In this document: in pieces, positions 25,793 through 39,600 of the stretch
Position numbering within the stretch: the stretch's first letter is position 1
How the letters are laid out: the number at the start of each line of letters is the position of its first letter
Origin: Xiphophorus maculatus
Taxonomy: Eukaryota > Chordata > Actinopteri > Cyprinodontiformes > Poeciliidae
Direction of reading: 5' to 3'
Assembly (NCBI RefSeq): GCF_002775205.1
Contig: NC_036453.1
Span: 17,855,594-17,919,593, forward strand
Length of the DNA stretch: 64,000 nucleotides
Notes under the pieces: model-generated
The model's input: the letters and a program-made list of their open reading frames with translations, nothing else
Databases searched by the model: none
What the model was told of the DNA's origin: nothing
Translations under genes and position numbers: made by a program

Positions 25793-27650
25793 AGCGGCAT
25801 CATGTCACAAGCCCAAACTTCTTGAACCTGAACATATGTCTTTAGGAAAGGTTTGGTGAACCTTATTTGAAGCTAGATGGACTATCAGGCAGGAGATCTG
25901 CACTATGGACATCTGAGGACACTGAACATTTTGTTGCTGGACTTTCGTAATGTCCTCACTCTTGCTATGTCTTTCTTTGTCTTAATTTAATGTTCAAAGG
26001 GAATCTTGTGCTCCATACTCAACGTTTAGGCTAGAAATTGCCTGTTTGAATGAACAATGTTAAGAAAAACGTATTTAATCCAGATGAAAGGATTACCTTG
26101 ATGTTGTTTACTCTCCTTACTTTATCCACATTAACATGGTTTTTATAAAAAAGGAAGAAAAAGAAAAACACCTATCATCAATTTACATCAATTCCTGTGT
26201 TTTCTGATGACGCACTGTTTTCCTGTTGTATTTAGATACAATCCTTTTATGTAAGGTCTTGGCATTGTCTCCTGGTCTACCGTACTTCTGTACTTGTATT
26301 TTGTATCTTTTATGATTTGTTCCTTGTAATGAAGAGAAAAAAAAATCTTTATATTCCAAGGGAGTTTATGAAAGTGATGGTCTATTGTTGATATCTGGTG
26401 TTGTTGGATGAATGTTGAAAAGTTTAGCAAATAAATAAAAATTATCACATGAACAATTTATGGCTTTTGCTTTAGGTGTCTTTTTGGACATTATGCAACT
26501 CTTTTACTAAACAATCAACTCAAAAAGCATTTTCCTCCAAATCCTTTTTTTAGACAGAAACACATTCTTTCATCATTTTGGTGTTGGCATGTTCTCCTCA
26601 TGCATGTAAGGGTTATCTCTGGGTATGACTTGGCCCTATGTGTGTGAGAATTCGAGCGAGTTGGAAACTCATTTCAGTCTTTTGCATGCATGCCGGGTCT
26701 TATCCTTTTTCAGAGTAATACAATCATCAAATGTGTCAACATGCTGTTCAAGCTTGAACAATGTTGTTTAATTGTTGACAGAAACTCAGTGGAGGGCCTT
26801 GAGGCCTAATAAGATTGAAGCTGCAGAGTTACTGCGTAAAGAGAATACGGGTTCCTTTTCTGTCTGATTGGAAAACTAGAGAGCCTAGATAATTCTCTTC
26901 TTATTTTATAGCGCAGATTATTAATAATAATTGTGTTCAACTTTTTAAACTACCAGGCTGTTTTGCTGCATTTATCTTTAACTTTTTTCCTTAGAATATT
27001 GATGTGATCATGGTCAGTTTTTTTGCCGACGGACGGTTTTTTTGAACGGTTGGACGTTCAAAAACGGCCTTGGAAGACCTTGGAAGACTTTCAGAGGGTT
27101 CTGTGTAAAAACGTCAAACTAGGTATGAATCCTTAAAGAATGTGCCTTTTCAGATGTTTAATTCATGTTTGCATGCCTTTATGAAATAGGTTTTGATCCA
27201 GTTTGAATTCCAAATTATTCAGGTAAAACTTCGAATGTTCGCCCCAAACAGCCCTGCTTGTGTGAGGTAATGTGCAGGTATGTGCATTTATGCATGAGTA
27301 TGTGTGTGTGGAAGTCTGAGCCGTTCACCCATGCAAATGTCTTGCATAATAGATGAGCTTGCGATCCCCGTGTTATCCTAACCCTGAAGGAAAAGAAAGG
27401 AGGAAAGACGGGCAGAGAAAACAAAAACCAAGACTGGACAAGACAAAATCAAGTTTTTAAATTTAGTCCTTGTGCCTTCAGCCATCATGAAGAATCATTT
27501 GGACTAGACAGACAAAGAAACACAATTCTAGTGCAAAAAGGATGTACTAGAAAGGGGATTTTCTTTTTGGTGTTTGTAAGCTTCAACCTTCAATGTCTTT
27601 CCCATTTTTTGGATTAAACTTCTTGCTGGACTAAGAATCATCATGCTACA
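25793..27650. other. Nectin 3' UTR and spacer to VSIG10L2-like A
   Basis: The first 650 bp is probably nectin 3' UTR. The rest contains a small perfect hairpin (stems 27039-27048 and 27055-27064) and a short direct repeat 'ccttggaaga' at about 27068-27087. The promoter and 5' UTR of gene A should lie just upstream of 27651. No coding region is supported. Confidence 0.45.
26430..26439 (+). terminator. Probable polyadenylation signals of the nectin gene
   Basis: Two overlapping AATAAA hexamers (26430-26435 and 26434-26439) lie about 640 bp after the stop codon. They are followed by sequence with a T-rich stretch near 26460. They are the best placed 3' end signal before the next gene. Confidence 0.55.
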
Positions 27651-30600
27651 ATGGTGGCCCGAGTGCTAGAGCTGGAATTTGTATTTCTTTCAACAAGTTT
27701 ATTAGTTTTAGCAACATGCGGTAAGGGTTTTATCTATTTATATATCTGTCTCTGTCATGTAATTTCACAATTGCAATAGATCAGTTCTGTTTAAGTTCAT
27801 ATGTTATTCTCTTTTAGTTTACTCATGACTGAAAAATAATACCATGGTACACATTGTTAGTGTAGGGAACAAAAAGCAATGCTAAATACATTTAGCATAT
27901 ACAGAGTCTCAAACCTATATATAAGCTTATATATATGTAAAACAAAACTTTGTGTGTGTATGTGTAATCAATCCTGGCTTCAGCTGAACATAGGCAAGGC
28001 ACATGACACCTCCATCTTTGTTTCCTTCACACAAACACACACATTTTACCGACAAAACATGGTGTCATTTCTCTCCTTCAGCCCTTCAGATAAATCACAC
28101 TGGAGAGGTGGTGTATCAGGATGCCAGTGTGTATGGGGTGGTGGACAAAGCTGTGGTTCTCAAATGTGGAGCAGCGTTACCTGATTTATACATATGGAGC
28201 TTCACTGAGCCAGGCACTGATGGCATCAAAGCAGTGCTCTACGATTTGGGGAAAGGACCGAGGATCCAGAAGTTAGCTATGATGGTCGGACCAGTGACAA
28301 TCCTCCCAAACACGGCATCAATAAGCATCGAGAAACTGCCTCTGGCTGCACATGGTTTGTTCACTTGTCAGGCTTTCTATGACATTGAACATGAGCCTAT
28401 AGTTTACTACTACTACGTACATCTGACTGTCCAAGGTAAGAGTCCCACCTGTAGGTATGACTATGGTTAGAAGGGTACCCTATTACAATAAAGGGATGTC
28501 ATAGTTGAACACTGGGATAACCTCTGAGAACAGACAAAGTATGCAACAGAGGTGACAGATGAAAACCACATTTAGTAAAAATCACACATTTCGAACCCCC
28601 AACCTGGGAGAACTTGAACAAATTCCAGGAACAATACTTGAGATTAGCTTTTGAGATTAGGAGCTAAAATGGCAATCAGAGCCCCTGATCTCCAATGTCT
28701 TTTCTGGTAAACCTCGAGCTTCAGAAAAAAACATGGCAGCCATTTATCCCAATCACTGTCTAAGCAAAGGCAACTCGTAGTACAAATGCCCCTTCCAACA
28801 AGAAACCAGTTTCACGTTTCCCCGCTGAGGGTATTGAAAGGTTTAAGTTGACGTCATCAAACACAATCAAGCAATGAAGGCCCAGTTCTGGTAACACTCA
28901 ATGGGTCATTCCATGTGAAATCAGTTTGGGTTGTTTAGTGTAGACAGTGCTAGCATATAAACATTTTAACGAAGGGACTGAGTCATGACATGAGCCTTTT
29001 CAGGAGCATTCAAGTAGATTGTAGTCAATTTGTAGTAACAGATTTGATCAGGTGAATGATTTTGAACAAAATCATGATTAATTTCAGCAATCCACCTGCT
29101 ACATTTTTCCAAAAAGGTTTAGACAGTAAGATCTTTAGATTTGTGTGTCTAGTGTTCCCATTGGCAAAAAACACAGAGTTAGCACCAAAGGCACAATGTC
29201 TGATACCAAAACATTTAACTACAATGTACTAAACAAAAGGAGAAACGTCAAGCTAGCTGCTCCAAATCCACTGATGATGTTTCCTACAAGTTACAGTATT
29301 TAGAAATGAAAAAATCAGGTTAAAATGACTGTATAAAACTTAAAAATTAAATTGACAGTGTTGCACTTCTAAAACATCACTGCCTTCTGTGATTATGTTT
29401 CCGATACAGTTCCTGTCAGTAAGCCGTATCTCGTGATGAGTGAAGCATCTCCAATCGAAGGATCTTCAATGTGGATGAACTGCAGTGTTGAAAATGGTTC
29501 TGAACCGCTTCAGTACAAGTGGCAACATGAAACTCTCAATAAAAACATTTCTGACTTATCACAGAACAGCAGCATCATCACTGTGACCAGAATCAGCAGA
29601 AACTACACTGGCTGGTACCACTGTGAAGTCAGCAATGCCGTCAACAATGAGACCTCTGACCGATTGTTGATAAATGTCACATGTAAGTACTTTGGATTTT
29701 CCTATTAGGTGCAGATTAGATGCAGATAAAAAAAAATTGCATTTAAATGCTTTCCTCCTGTTTGTTGCTCCACTTGAACTTTTCCTCTACTGTGACGGTT
29801 TTTAAAAATAAAAATAAAGCATCTTTGTTCTGAGTAGGCTGTCGATCTCTGACCTACATTTTGACACTCTGCTCATATTGTTTGTCTTCAGATGGTCCGG
29901 ATGAACCTCAGATAAATGTGATTCCATTCCGTATAACAAAGCATGGATACTCTGCTCTGGAGAATGAGACTGTTTCCATGTACTGTGAAGCCCAGTCCAA
30001 TCCAGGCAGTCAGTACATCTGGTTTTACAATGATTCAAAAATTTACACAAGACCACTCCTCACTATCAACAAGATCCTCCGAAGCCACACTGGCAACTAC
30101 ACCTGCATGGCCCAGAACTCCCACCTCCACACCCAGTCCAGTAAAACCCTCAGCCTGACTGTTTACTGTGAGTGTGACCTTTGACCGGAACATTTAATTT
30201 AATCATCACTTTCCCACATTAATCTTTGTTGTCAGTCTCAAGTTCTTCCATGTTAGAAAATTTCATTTCCAACATCTTGAAAAATATAACCATACACACA
30301 AACATCTTAATTTAAGCTCTAATTCATTGCAAATTTATTGATAACACACGTTGTTTGGTCCTGCAGACCCTCCAGATGGCTCCCCCGTGTGCTCTGTGGA
30401 GTCTGCACTCAACCACACTGCTCTCAGGCTCCTCTGCTCCTGGCTCGGAGGATTTCCCTCCCCGTCCCTCAACTGGACCGGAGACCCAACACAGGCAGGA
30501 CAAAAACAGGTCGACACAGGGCAACAACCTCGTCTGACTACCAACGTCATGATGCTCCCGTCTGAGAAGCTGAATCGTAACAGCAGCTTGTTCACATGCG

Positions 30601-33600
30601 TCGGCTCCCATCCTGCTCTACGACAACCTACAGAGTGCAGCACGCATACCTGTGAGAACCAGAATAAGAACATTAAGTCTCTCATAACTTACTGGGCAGA
30701 AAACTTGCACATTTCACCTGCTTTTTTCTTCACACCAGATATCCCTCCCTCAGAACCGCTGTGTTTCACCAACGTGACCAATGATAGGCAGTATTTGATG
30801 GTGTCCTGCGCCTGGAATGGAGGGCTACCCAAAGCACTGTTGTGGTGGGAAGGACCAGAAAACCAAAGCAAGGACGCACAAGAAGACTCAAACATCCTGG
30901 TCCTTCCTTATGGGACTGCCCACAGTGGGAAACCCTACACCTGCTATGCCAAACACCCACTTCTGACTGCAGCAAAGACCTGCAGAATCACACTAGGTCA
31001 GTGCTCATCTTCGCTGTACAGAACAATCAATTATTACTTCCAATGAATTTGGAAATGTGCAGAGACACCTGCAATGCATAAATTAAGTGACAGTTATCTT
31101 TTTGTAAAAAGATTTTATGGTTTCATTACATGCAACATGCTAATTGTCTTTAAAAAAACAACAAAAACCATAAGATTGCTTTTGTCCCTAAAATTCATCA
31201 CTCAAGAGCGAGCATTTGGTCGTAATTAGTACCAGTCTGATGCTTAAATAAATCATTTATCATTTGGTTCTGAACACCTTTCTTACTGAAGACACAGACT
31301 AAACTTACATTTTTCCAGCAGAAATGCAGAAAAAGTTATTCTCCTGCTTCATACACTAAGCAGGAGTGTTCAAAATGTTCAAAGCAATTTTATGATGCTT
31401 TGAACATCATAAAATTGAATGAATTGTGTTTTAGCTGCTGCTTCTTATGTACCTGTCAAGATTTGAACGCAGTATACAAAGCATGTTGCATGACAGAGTT
31501 AAAAGAAGCTTAAGCAGCCAATCCAGCCAACCTGATTGGAAATGCCAACCTGACCCCAGGTGTCAGAATCCTTGAGTGAATGTAGAATAGCTCAGTAATG
31601 CAATTTCTAGTTTCACACACACCATGAATAAAAACACTTCATTTAGTGAACACTATATTATCTTCTGTCTCCCTACATCTGCGATTCCTTTTCTTTGTAG
31701 TCTCCGTTAGTAAGCCGTTCCTCCTGATGAGCAACGCGTCCCCGAAGGAAGGATCTTCTGTCTGGATGCACTGCAACATTGAAAATGGGACTAAGCCAAT
31801 ACATTACATGTGGCAGCATCAACTGTATAATGAAAACTTCACAACGTTTGCACAGGGCAACACCAGCTTCATTAATATCACAGACATTGTCCGTAACCAG
31901 ACTGGCTGGTACCGCTGCGCTGCAGGAAACGCCGTCAACAGAGAGAGCTCAGAAAAGTTATGGCTCAACGTCACGTGTAAGTAGTAAAGGATCCACTAAA
32001 TTAATTCCCTGTGCTCTGCATTTTGTGTTAAATATTCAAAATTTGCCTTATTTGCTTTGCACTACACAACTTAATTAATAGCTACCCTCTATATAATTTG
32101 ATATCAGCATAAATGAGGCTACTTTGTTAAGGCCTCAGAGAAATTGAGGCTTTTCTTCAGCAGGGGCAGAAAAACTAGTCAGAACGAACTAAAAACAGGA
32201 CAGTCATGGAAGGAAACCTAATGGAGGCCGCAAAAAGATTTGGGACTGGGTTCACCTTCCAGAAGGACAAAAACACTCCACAAGTTAAAACTGTGTGAAC
32301 CTGCAGCAGTAAATGCAGAAAATGGTGGTGCCACATGAGATCAACTGTTTACAAATGCACATTTCACTTTTCAGATATTTGATTGCAAAAAAAGAAAATG
32401 TCTAACTTTCCTTCCACCTTAATATTATGCACTGCTTCGTTTTGACAACTTGACATTAACCAAGAAATTATGATCTGACATAAATTTGTTATAAAATTAT
32501 TACTGATTAAACTTTAAAAATTATGTAGCTTTATGTTATTAAAGCTAAAGTTTAATCAGTAATACTTTTATAACAAATTTATGTCAGATCATGATTTCTT
32601 GGTTAATGACAAGTTGTCATAACAAAGACATTTTGAATAATGTCAACTTTGTATTAAAAGTGTCATGATTTACCAAATGACACTTTATGACAACAGTCAT
32701 AAATATTCATGAAGACTTACTCATGTTCATGACAGGCGTTATGTCATGTTTATGACGGTGTCATGACAGTTTTATTCGCAACCCGTCAAATAAAGTGTTA
32801 CCCCAAAGGGAAAAAAAGCATCTTTGGGTGATTAATGAGCCATTGCCAACTTAACAGCTGCCCCATTCTAAAGATAGATGATTGACAGCATTGATCTAGA
32901 CAATGTTCATGTTATTTCTGCTCAGTTGGTCCAGATGTTCCTCAGATAGACGTGGCTCCATCCAGTGTTGTACAGCGGGGCTACGCTGCGCTAGAAAATG
33001 AGACGGTTTCACTGACATGCCGAGTCCAGTCCAATCCAGCCGGTCAGTACGTCTGGTTCCACAATGACTCTGAAGTGTACTCTGGACCGCAACTCATCAT
33101 CACAAAGATTCTCCGTCTGCACACTGGTGGCTACACCTGTGTGGGACAAAACTCCTACCTGAACACGCAGTCCAGGAAAACCATCACCCTGACAGTTTAC
33201 TGTAAGTGGGACTTTAAAATTCAGACCATTCCTCTTTCTGTGCTGCATCCCTGCAGGCTCCTTGATCCAAATATGTCATAGTACAACATCAGGCAAGTCA
33301 AAAGTGAAATGTATCACATTTTTATCAATTTCAACAAAACATTTTCTTTATTTTAATTTGATCAATCTGAAGTTTTCTTCTGATTTGATGTTATTGATGG
33401 TTAAGTTTTCATACAAAACCTTATTTCTGGTTTCAATCACAAAACTAACAGTCCTCAAAGCAAGAAGGTACATTGGCATCTTTCTATTATCGCCAAGATG
33501 ATTTGAATAATAACAAAAATCCCTAATAAGTTATTTATTTAACCACTTCATGCAGATTCATACATTTCACTCACAAATAGTTTTATCAAATGCTTTCTTC

Positions 33601-36600
33601 ATTCTCAATACATTTTCAATCATGAATATTATTGATGCCTTCCCACCTCCCATCTTTATTTCCTAGGCAAATAAATGCACAACATGACAATAGTTTAAAT
33701 GTCTAAATTGCAATGTAACTTGAATATTTTTTTGTTGTTTTAAGATGATGAAAATTCACTTTGGTCTTGGGCCAACTTGGACAAACTGTTACTTTCAGTC
33801 TTAAGGTTTACTTAATCCAGATCTGCACTCAGAAAGGACATTAATACAGTTATCTGCTGCAGATATTAACTGCCTATAAGGATTTAACAGAAAATCACTT
33901 CAAAACTTCTTAACTTTCAACAAATCATTGAAAAGGATTCTCCTAGTTTCACAGATGAGTATGAAATCTTAAGAATTAAATTGTTATATATTTCTATATA
34001 TTAGCTCCCACAGATTCAATAGATTTTTCTCTTATTATGACAGATTTGATATAAACTGTGAGACACTATTTGGTGTGCAACATTTTCTAAGTCATACCTA
34101 TAACAATTGATCTTATTAGTGACAAATTCATCTGCTACTTTATTTTCAATCACTATTCAATAAAATTATTTTACACACAGAAGTATTTTGTAAATTTCTT
34201 TCTAGTTATTGCCACATAAAACATTTAAATGCTTTTTAACCCATGCAGGCAGTCGAGAATATGGAATCATGTAGATAGTTGCTGTTCTGACAACCTACAG
34301 CTGGAAATTATTAAATGATCTACATAAGCTATGTTAGTGAACAAATATTTAGTGCACCTCCCTCCCCAGTGACTCACTTCTTACTGTACATATTTAATCC
34401 CTGCAGATCCACCTGACGGCTCCCCCGTCTGCTCCATGCAGCCGGCTCTGAATCACACCTCACTGAAGCTGCTCTGCGTCTGGCCCGGTGGATTCCCCTC
34501 CCCGTCCCTTCACTGGACTGGAGACCTGATCCCTGCAGGACAACAAATAAATCCAATGGGTGCACACGTTTTGCTGCCCTCTGGAGGTTTAACTGCTAAC
34601 AGCAGCTTGTTCACCTGTCATGGCTCCCATCCTGCTCTAAAGCAGCAGATGAATTGCAGCACAGTCATATGTGAGTCCAGAAAGCTCAATAAAAATGATG
34701 AATGAGAGAAAGAAAGTCGTTCAGTCATGTTTCACTCCCTCTGCTCTAGATGCCCCCTTTGCAGAGCCTGTGTGTTTCGCCAATGTGACGGATGACAAAC
34801 AGTTTCTGGTGCTGTCCTGCTCCTGGGGTGGAGGGTTCCCGACAGCGTTGCTGTGGTGGAAAGGTCCAGGTGGTCAGGGCAAAGACGGAGAAGAGAGCTC
34901 CAGCGTTCTGATTGTTCGTTACAGCGCCTTTCAGTTTGGGAAGGCCTACGTATGCGCTGCTAAACACCCGCTTGTGACTCAAACAAAAACCTGTGGACTT
35001 ACACTGGGTCAGTGCTCATGGTCACAAACAGCATAAATGATTTGGGAATTAAGAGATATTTTGCTGATGAAGTGCTTGTTATGTGAAGCGAAACGCCATA
35101 AATTCTCATTTATATGCATAAATTTAGAAGAACCAATCACTTCAATTTAATTGTAAAACACTGGCAACTGCAACAGTGTAAAGCATAAAAACGTCAGAGC
35201 ATTTAAAGTTGCATTGCCACCTTAAGACTGGCACTTAACGTGCTTGCCAATTTGTACATTCAAGTATTTAATGATGATGAAAATGGTTGCTAAATTTGTG
35301 TTGATACAACGTAAAATTGTTAGTGTGTGGATTTTTTTTCCCACAGGGCCATATAATTTCTGGTAAGACAAAAATACAAATGATATATTTTTTTACTTAT
35401 TCCACTTAAATAACATTTTATAACCTGTTTGTCATAAATTTTAGTTTGAAAACCAAGGCAAAACCTGACCTATAAACAAATGTATAACCACTGTTTTACT
35501 CTTGTTATGTGCAATATTTTGAAAGGCAACCGAGTCTAAAATATTCACATAAAGGCGAGCCTTTGACTGATTTGTTGCTGGATTTGTTTTTTCACAGTCC
35601 CTGTTAGTAAACCATCTGTCCTGGTAAGAGACACACTCCCAGTGGAAGGAGCGACGGTAAAGATGCAGTGCAACGTGGAAAATGGGACTGAGCCCATCCA
35701 GTATGTGTGGCAGCGTGAAATTGAAAGAGGCAGCATCACAACATTTGCTCAGGGCAGCAACAGCAGCATTATCACCATGAGCAACGTCAACCGGAGCCAC
35801 AGTGGCCGGTACCGCTGTATAGGCAGCAACTTCCTCAACACTGAAAACTCTGACTGGGTGTTTTTGGACATTATCTGTAAGTAATTGTAAATTATATGTA
35901 CATGTTAGCAGCTTATAATCTTTCCAAATATATATATATATATATATTTTAACCTAATACTTTTAGAAAACTTTAATTGGAAGTAAACAGTAAATTCCAT
36001 TAAAATTACAACAAAGTAAATGTACTTTGTACTGCCAGTTCTGACAAAGAAGCTCTCATAAGTAATTGCGTAACACAGAGCAGATCCTGATAGAACAAAA
36101 TCAAGTTATCATGTAAAATCTGAAAATGTAAAGTTCTACAAAATGCTGCTTAGTAAATGTCATATGGCTAACCTTTAGATAACAGTTACCCACAAGTTTC
36201 GCATATCTTTATTATCTAGTGCTTTTTTTCAAGCTAATTTACTATATTCAGCACAGCGTTAAGCTCTTGACTGTGTTCATGCTCTTTTTGTTCTCAGTTG
36301 GCCCGGATGTTCCTCAGATTGACGTGACTTCATACAGTATAACAGATCGAGGATTCTCAGCTCTGGAAACTGAGCCGGTTTCTTTGTCATGTCAAGCCCA
36401 GTCCAATCCAGCCAGTCAGTACATCTGGTTCTACAACAACTCCCAGGTGTTCACCGGCCCACAGTACACCATTGCCAAGATCCTCCGTGTGCAAACTGGT
36501 GACTACACCTGCTTGGCACAAAACTCACACCTGAACATGCGCTCCAGGAAAACCGTCAGCCTCACTGTCTACTGTGAGTGTGACCTCTGACACTGAACCA

Positions 36601-39600
36601 GCATTCACATAAATGAAAACCATGGTAACAATTCTGAGCAGCCTGGAGTGACCCAATTCTGATTTGTTTGCCTTAATGCGACCTGTATCTGATCTTTTCA
36701 TGGCAATCTGAACAACACAGGTTGGATTTTTTTTTCGAATGCAACCCAGGCTACCTGGATATCCGACACATGCGCACCTGATCTTTTCAAAAGTGACCTG
36801 AATCCTAACGGTGAGGTCGCATTCATCCGATCTGAACGTCATTGATACTCGACAAACATCCCTATTCCGTACAAGCGGGAAGAAAAACAACAACCATGAC
36901 GGATTATAATGAGGATTACGTTGTTAATATGCTGGCTCTGGTCAGACAACAGCTTCAAATTTTTAAGTTAAAAATCGTAAGCTTTGCTCCGCAGTTAGCG
37001 TCCACGTTTACTTCCGCAAACATTATTTGCGGATGTTATTGCGCCCTCTACTGCGCATGCGAGACACTTTCAGGTCGTTTGCATTTCCCACTGGAGAACA
37101 GATACTGGTCGCATATATTTGGAAATGTGAATGACCACGGCAACAAAAAAAAATTCCGATTGACAACAAATCGGAATTGGGTCACTTCATGCTGCAGTGT
37201 GAACATAGTCAAAGTGAGGCTTTGGCTGTTTTTATTTACTCCTGTTTAGTGTAGCTGGTTCCTGTATTCACTTTGTGTACTTCCTTAGAACAGTTTATTG
37301 AAAGGAAACCCTTTATTCTAGGAATTTTTTTAAGGATGGTAGTAGCCTGATTTAATAACACACTTTCTGCTGAAACTAAAATTTAAATCTGAGACGGTAC
37401 CAACACCAAAGTTAACCTCAATGAATCTACTTACCTCTGTCCTTTCTACATTAAGCTAAGAAATTCCTACATCCCACTCGTTAGCTTAATGTACCTACTT
37501 TCATTATTAACTGTAAAAAAACTGTGGTGATGGAGACACAAACATATAAAGTCCAAAATTCAAAAGTCATCATCAGAATACATATGATAATATATGTTAT
37601 AAAACTTGCTATTTAACAGAGGTCTGAAAATAGAGCCTTGTCGAACTTCAGATTAAATTTATTAATTCACATTTATAATTGGGAAATGACACAAAGTGAT
37701 TTCAGCCTACCAAATAAGATCTGAACCCAGTACTTCAAAATGATGCTGTATATGGAGTTGCATCTGTCCATGAACAGTGAGAGGTAAAGTGCAAATATAG
37801 TGCCATAGAGTTCATACTCCCAATTTTACCTCCCCATCTGATGTACTTATCTAATTCATTTTCATTCCCTTTATTACTCATAAAGGGATTTTTGATCATT
37901 TTAAACACATTCATGACATAGATCTCATATAGTTGGTAAAAAATAAATAAAAACTAAACCATCTACTCAACTGAACACGATGTTTTTTCTGACTCACTCA
38001 TCAATTTACTGATCTATGCTAAATTCCCACAGACCCTCCAGCTGGCTCCCCCTCCTGTTCTATGGAAGCGGCTCAGAATCATACGTCTCTTAGTCTTCTC
38101 TGCTCATGGTCCGGTGGACTCCCTTCTCCGTCCCTTCGCTGGACTGGGGATGTAATGAAGGCGGAACAGGAGGAAACAGAACTGCAAACGAATCTGCAAA
38201 ACAGTGCTGCCATCTTGCTGCCGTCTGAAGGCAGGATTCCTAACAACAGCTTGTTCACTTGCATTGGTGCTCATCCTGCCAGAAAACAGCAAGCAGAATG
38301 CAGCACACGTACATGTAGGTTCACACATAAAAAGAAATAATCAACACTGAAAAGTTGTTGTTAAAATTAAGACCTTACTTTTTTCACCTTACAGACATTC
38401 CTCCTGCAGAACCGGTGTGTTTTGCCTACGTCACAAACACTCAGCAATACCTGATGCTGTCCTGCTCCTGGGATGGAGGGGCTCCAAAGGCCCTAGTGTG
38501 GTGGGAGGGACCAGGGGGCCAAAGCAAAGGAGGACAAGAAAACTCCAACATCCTGGTCCTGCGCTATGGGACGGCCCGAAGTGGGAAACCGTACACCTGC
38601 TACGCTAAACACCCACTTCTGGTGGAAGCAAAGAGTTGTAGGCTCACACTGGGTCAGTCCTAACGATCACTGTACAAAACAGTAAACAGCAGAAGGGATT
38701 TTTGTTTTTAAAAATTACTTAATATCTTTCATTCTTAGAGGCCCCGGTGTTGTTGACGCAGCGCAGAGTCATCTCTGTGTACGAGGGGAGTGACGTTCAG
38801 CTCACCTGCAATCTGAGAGCCAATTACCTTCCAGCCAATGACATCACCTGGTTCAACAACCAGGGCGTGGATGTCCGAGACACGTCGAAGTACATGCTGC
38901 TGCAAACGTCTGCCTGGGCCAACCTGACTGTGAGAGAAACCGACGAGATGCAGGACAGCGGAGAGTACAGATGCTCCACTTCAAACGCAGTGGGAGGCGC
39001 TGAGATCAACGTCACTCTGGTGGTCAAAAGTAGGAATCTCTTTGGATTGTCTAAATTTCGTAATAGATATTACTAGACCAGTTTTGAGGGCACATTTCTT
39101 TTTGCTTTGCCTCTGCATCAGAATACCCCATGCCACCCAATGCAACCCTGATCAGAGCGACGTACAACAGCCGACAGCGTAACGAGGTGGAGCTGGAGTG
39201 GCAGATCGACGGTACGGAGGAGACTGGAGGATGGACTGGTTTCCACCTGGAGCAGCGATGGGTGTCTGAGCGACCAAACAAGAGACTGAGCAGCAATATT
39301 TCACGGCTGCAGATGGAGGAGAGGATTGCCTCCCAAGACTGGTACCGTACCATCATCCAGGATCCAGGCAGCAGGAGTCACACAGTTCGAGGACTGACTC
39401 CGACCGTTACCTACCAGTTCCGCATAACACCCATCAACCACCGCACCATCGGACACCCGTCTGTAGCCAGGACTCCAGGTAACAAAGAGAAAATTTTAGA
39501 AAGCCTGGTCATCTTTGAGGGCCAAACATATTTTCTCTCAGAGAAAGTATCTGAAAGAAAGGATCAAGTAAATGTAGGTACAGTTACTTGAATAACTTAT

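Larger units (their letters stand above)
29410..38652 (+). repeat. Three tandem copies of a four-exon Ig module in gene A
   Basis: Unit 1 is exons 29410-30996, unit 2 is 31701-35007, unit 3 is 35598-38652. Each unit has the same exon order, near-equal exon lengths (273-279, 276, 264-285, 258 nt) and domain-type signatures: 'ENG..P..Y.WQ', 'SNP..QY.WF.N', 'GGFPSPSL.WTGD', 'CSW.GG.P.ALLWWEG'. The intron between the third and fourth exon is short in every unit (79-87 bp). All exon borders are phase 1, so units can be added in frame. Unit 3 resembles the single module of gene B most closely. Confidence 0.9.

Noticed and set aside
36842-37249. 135-codon ORF as a host gene
   Set aside because: It lies inside an element bounded by inverted repeats and crosses its right end, so it is transposon-derived or chance.
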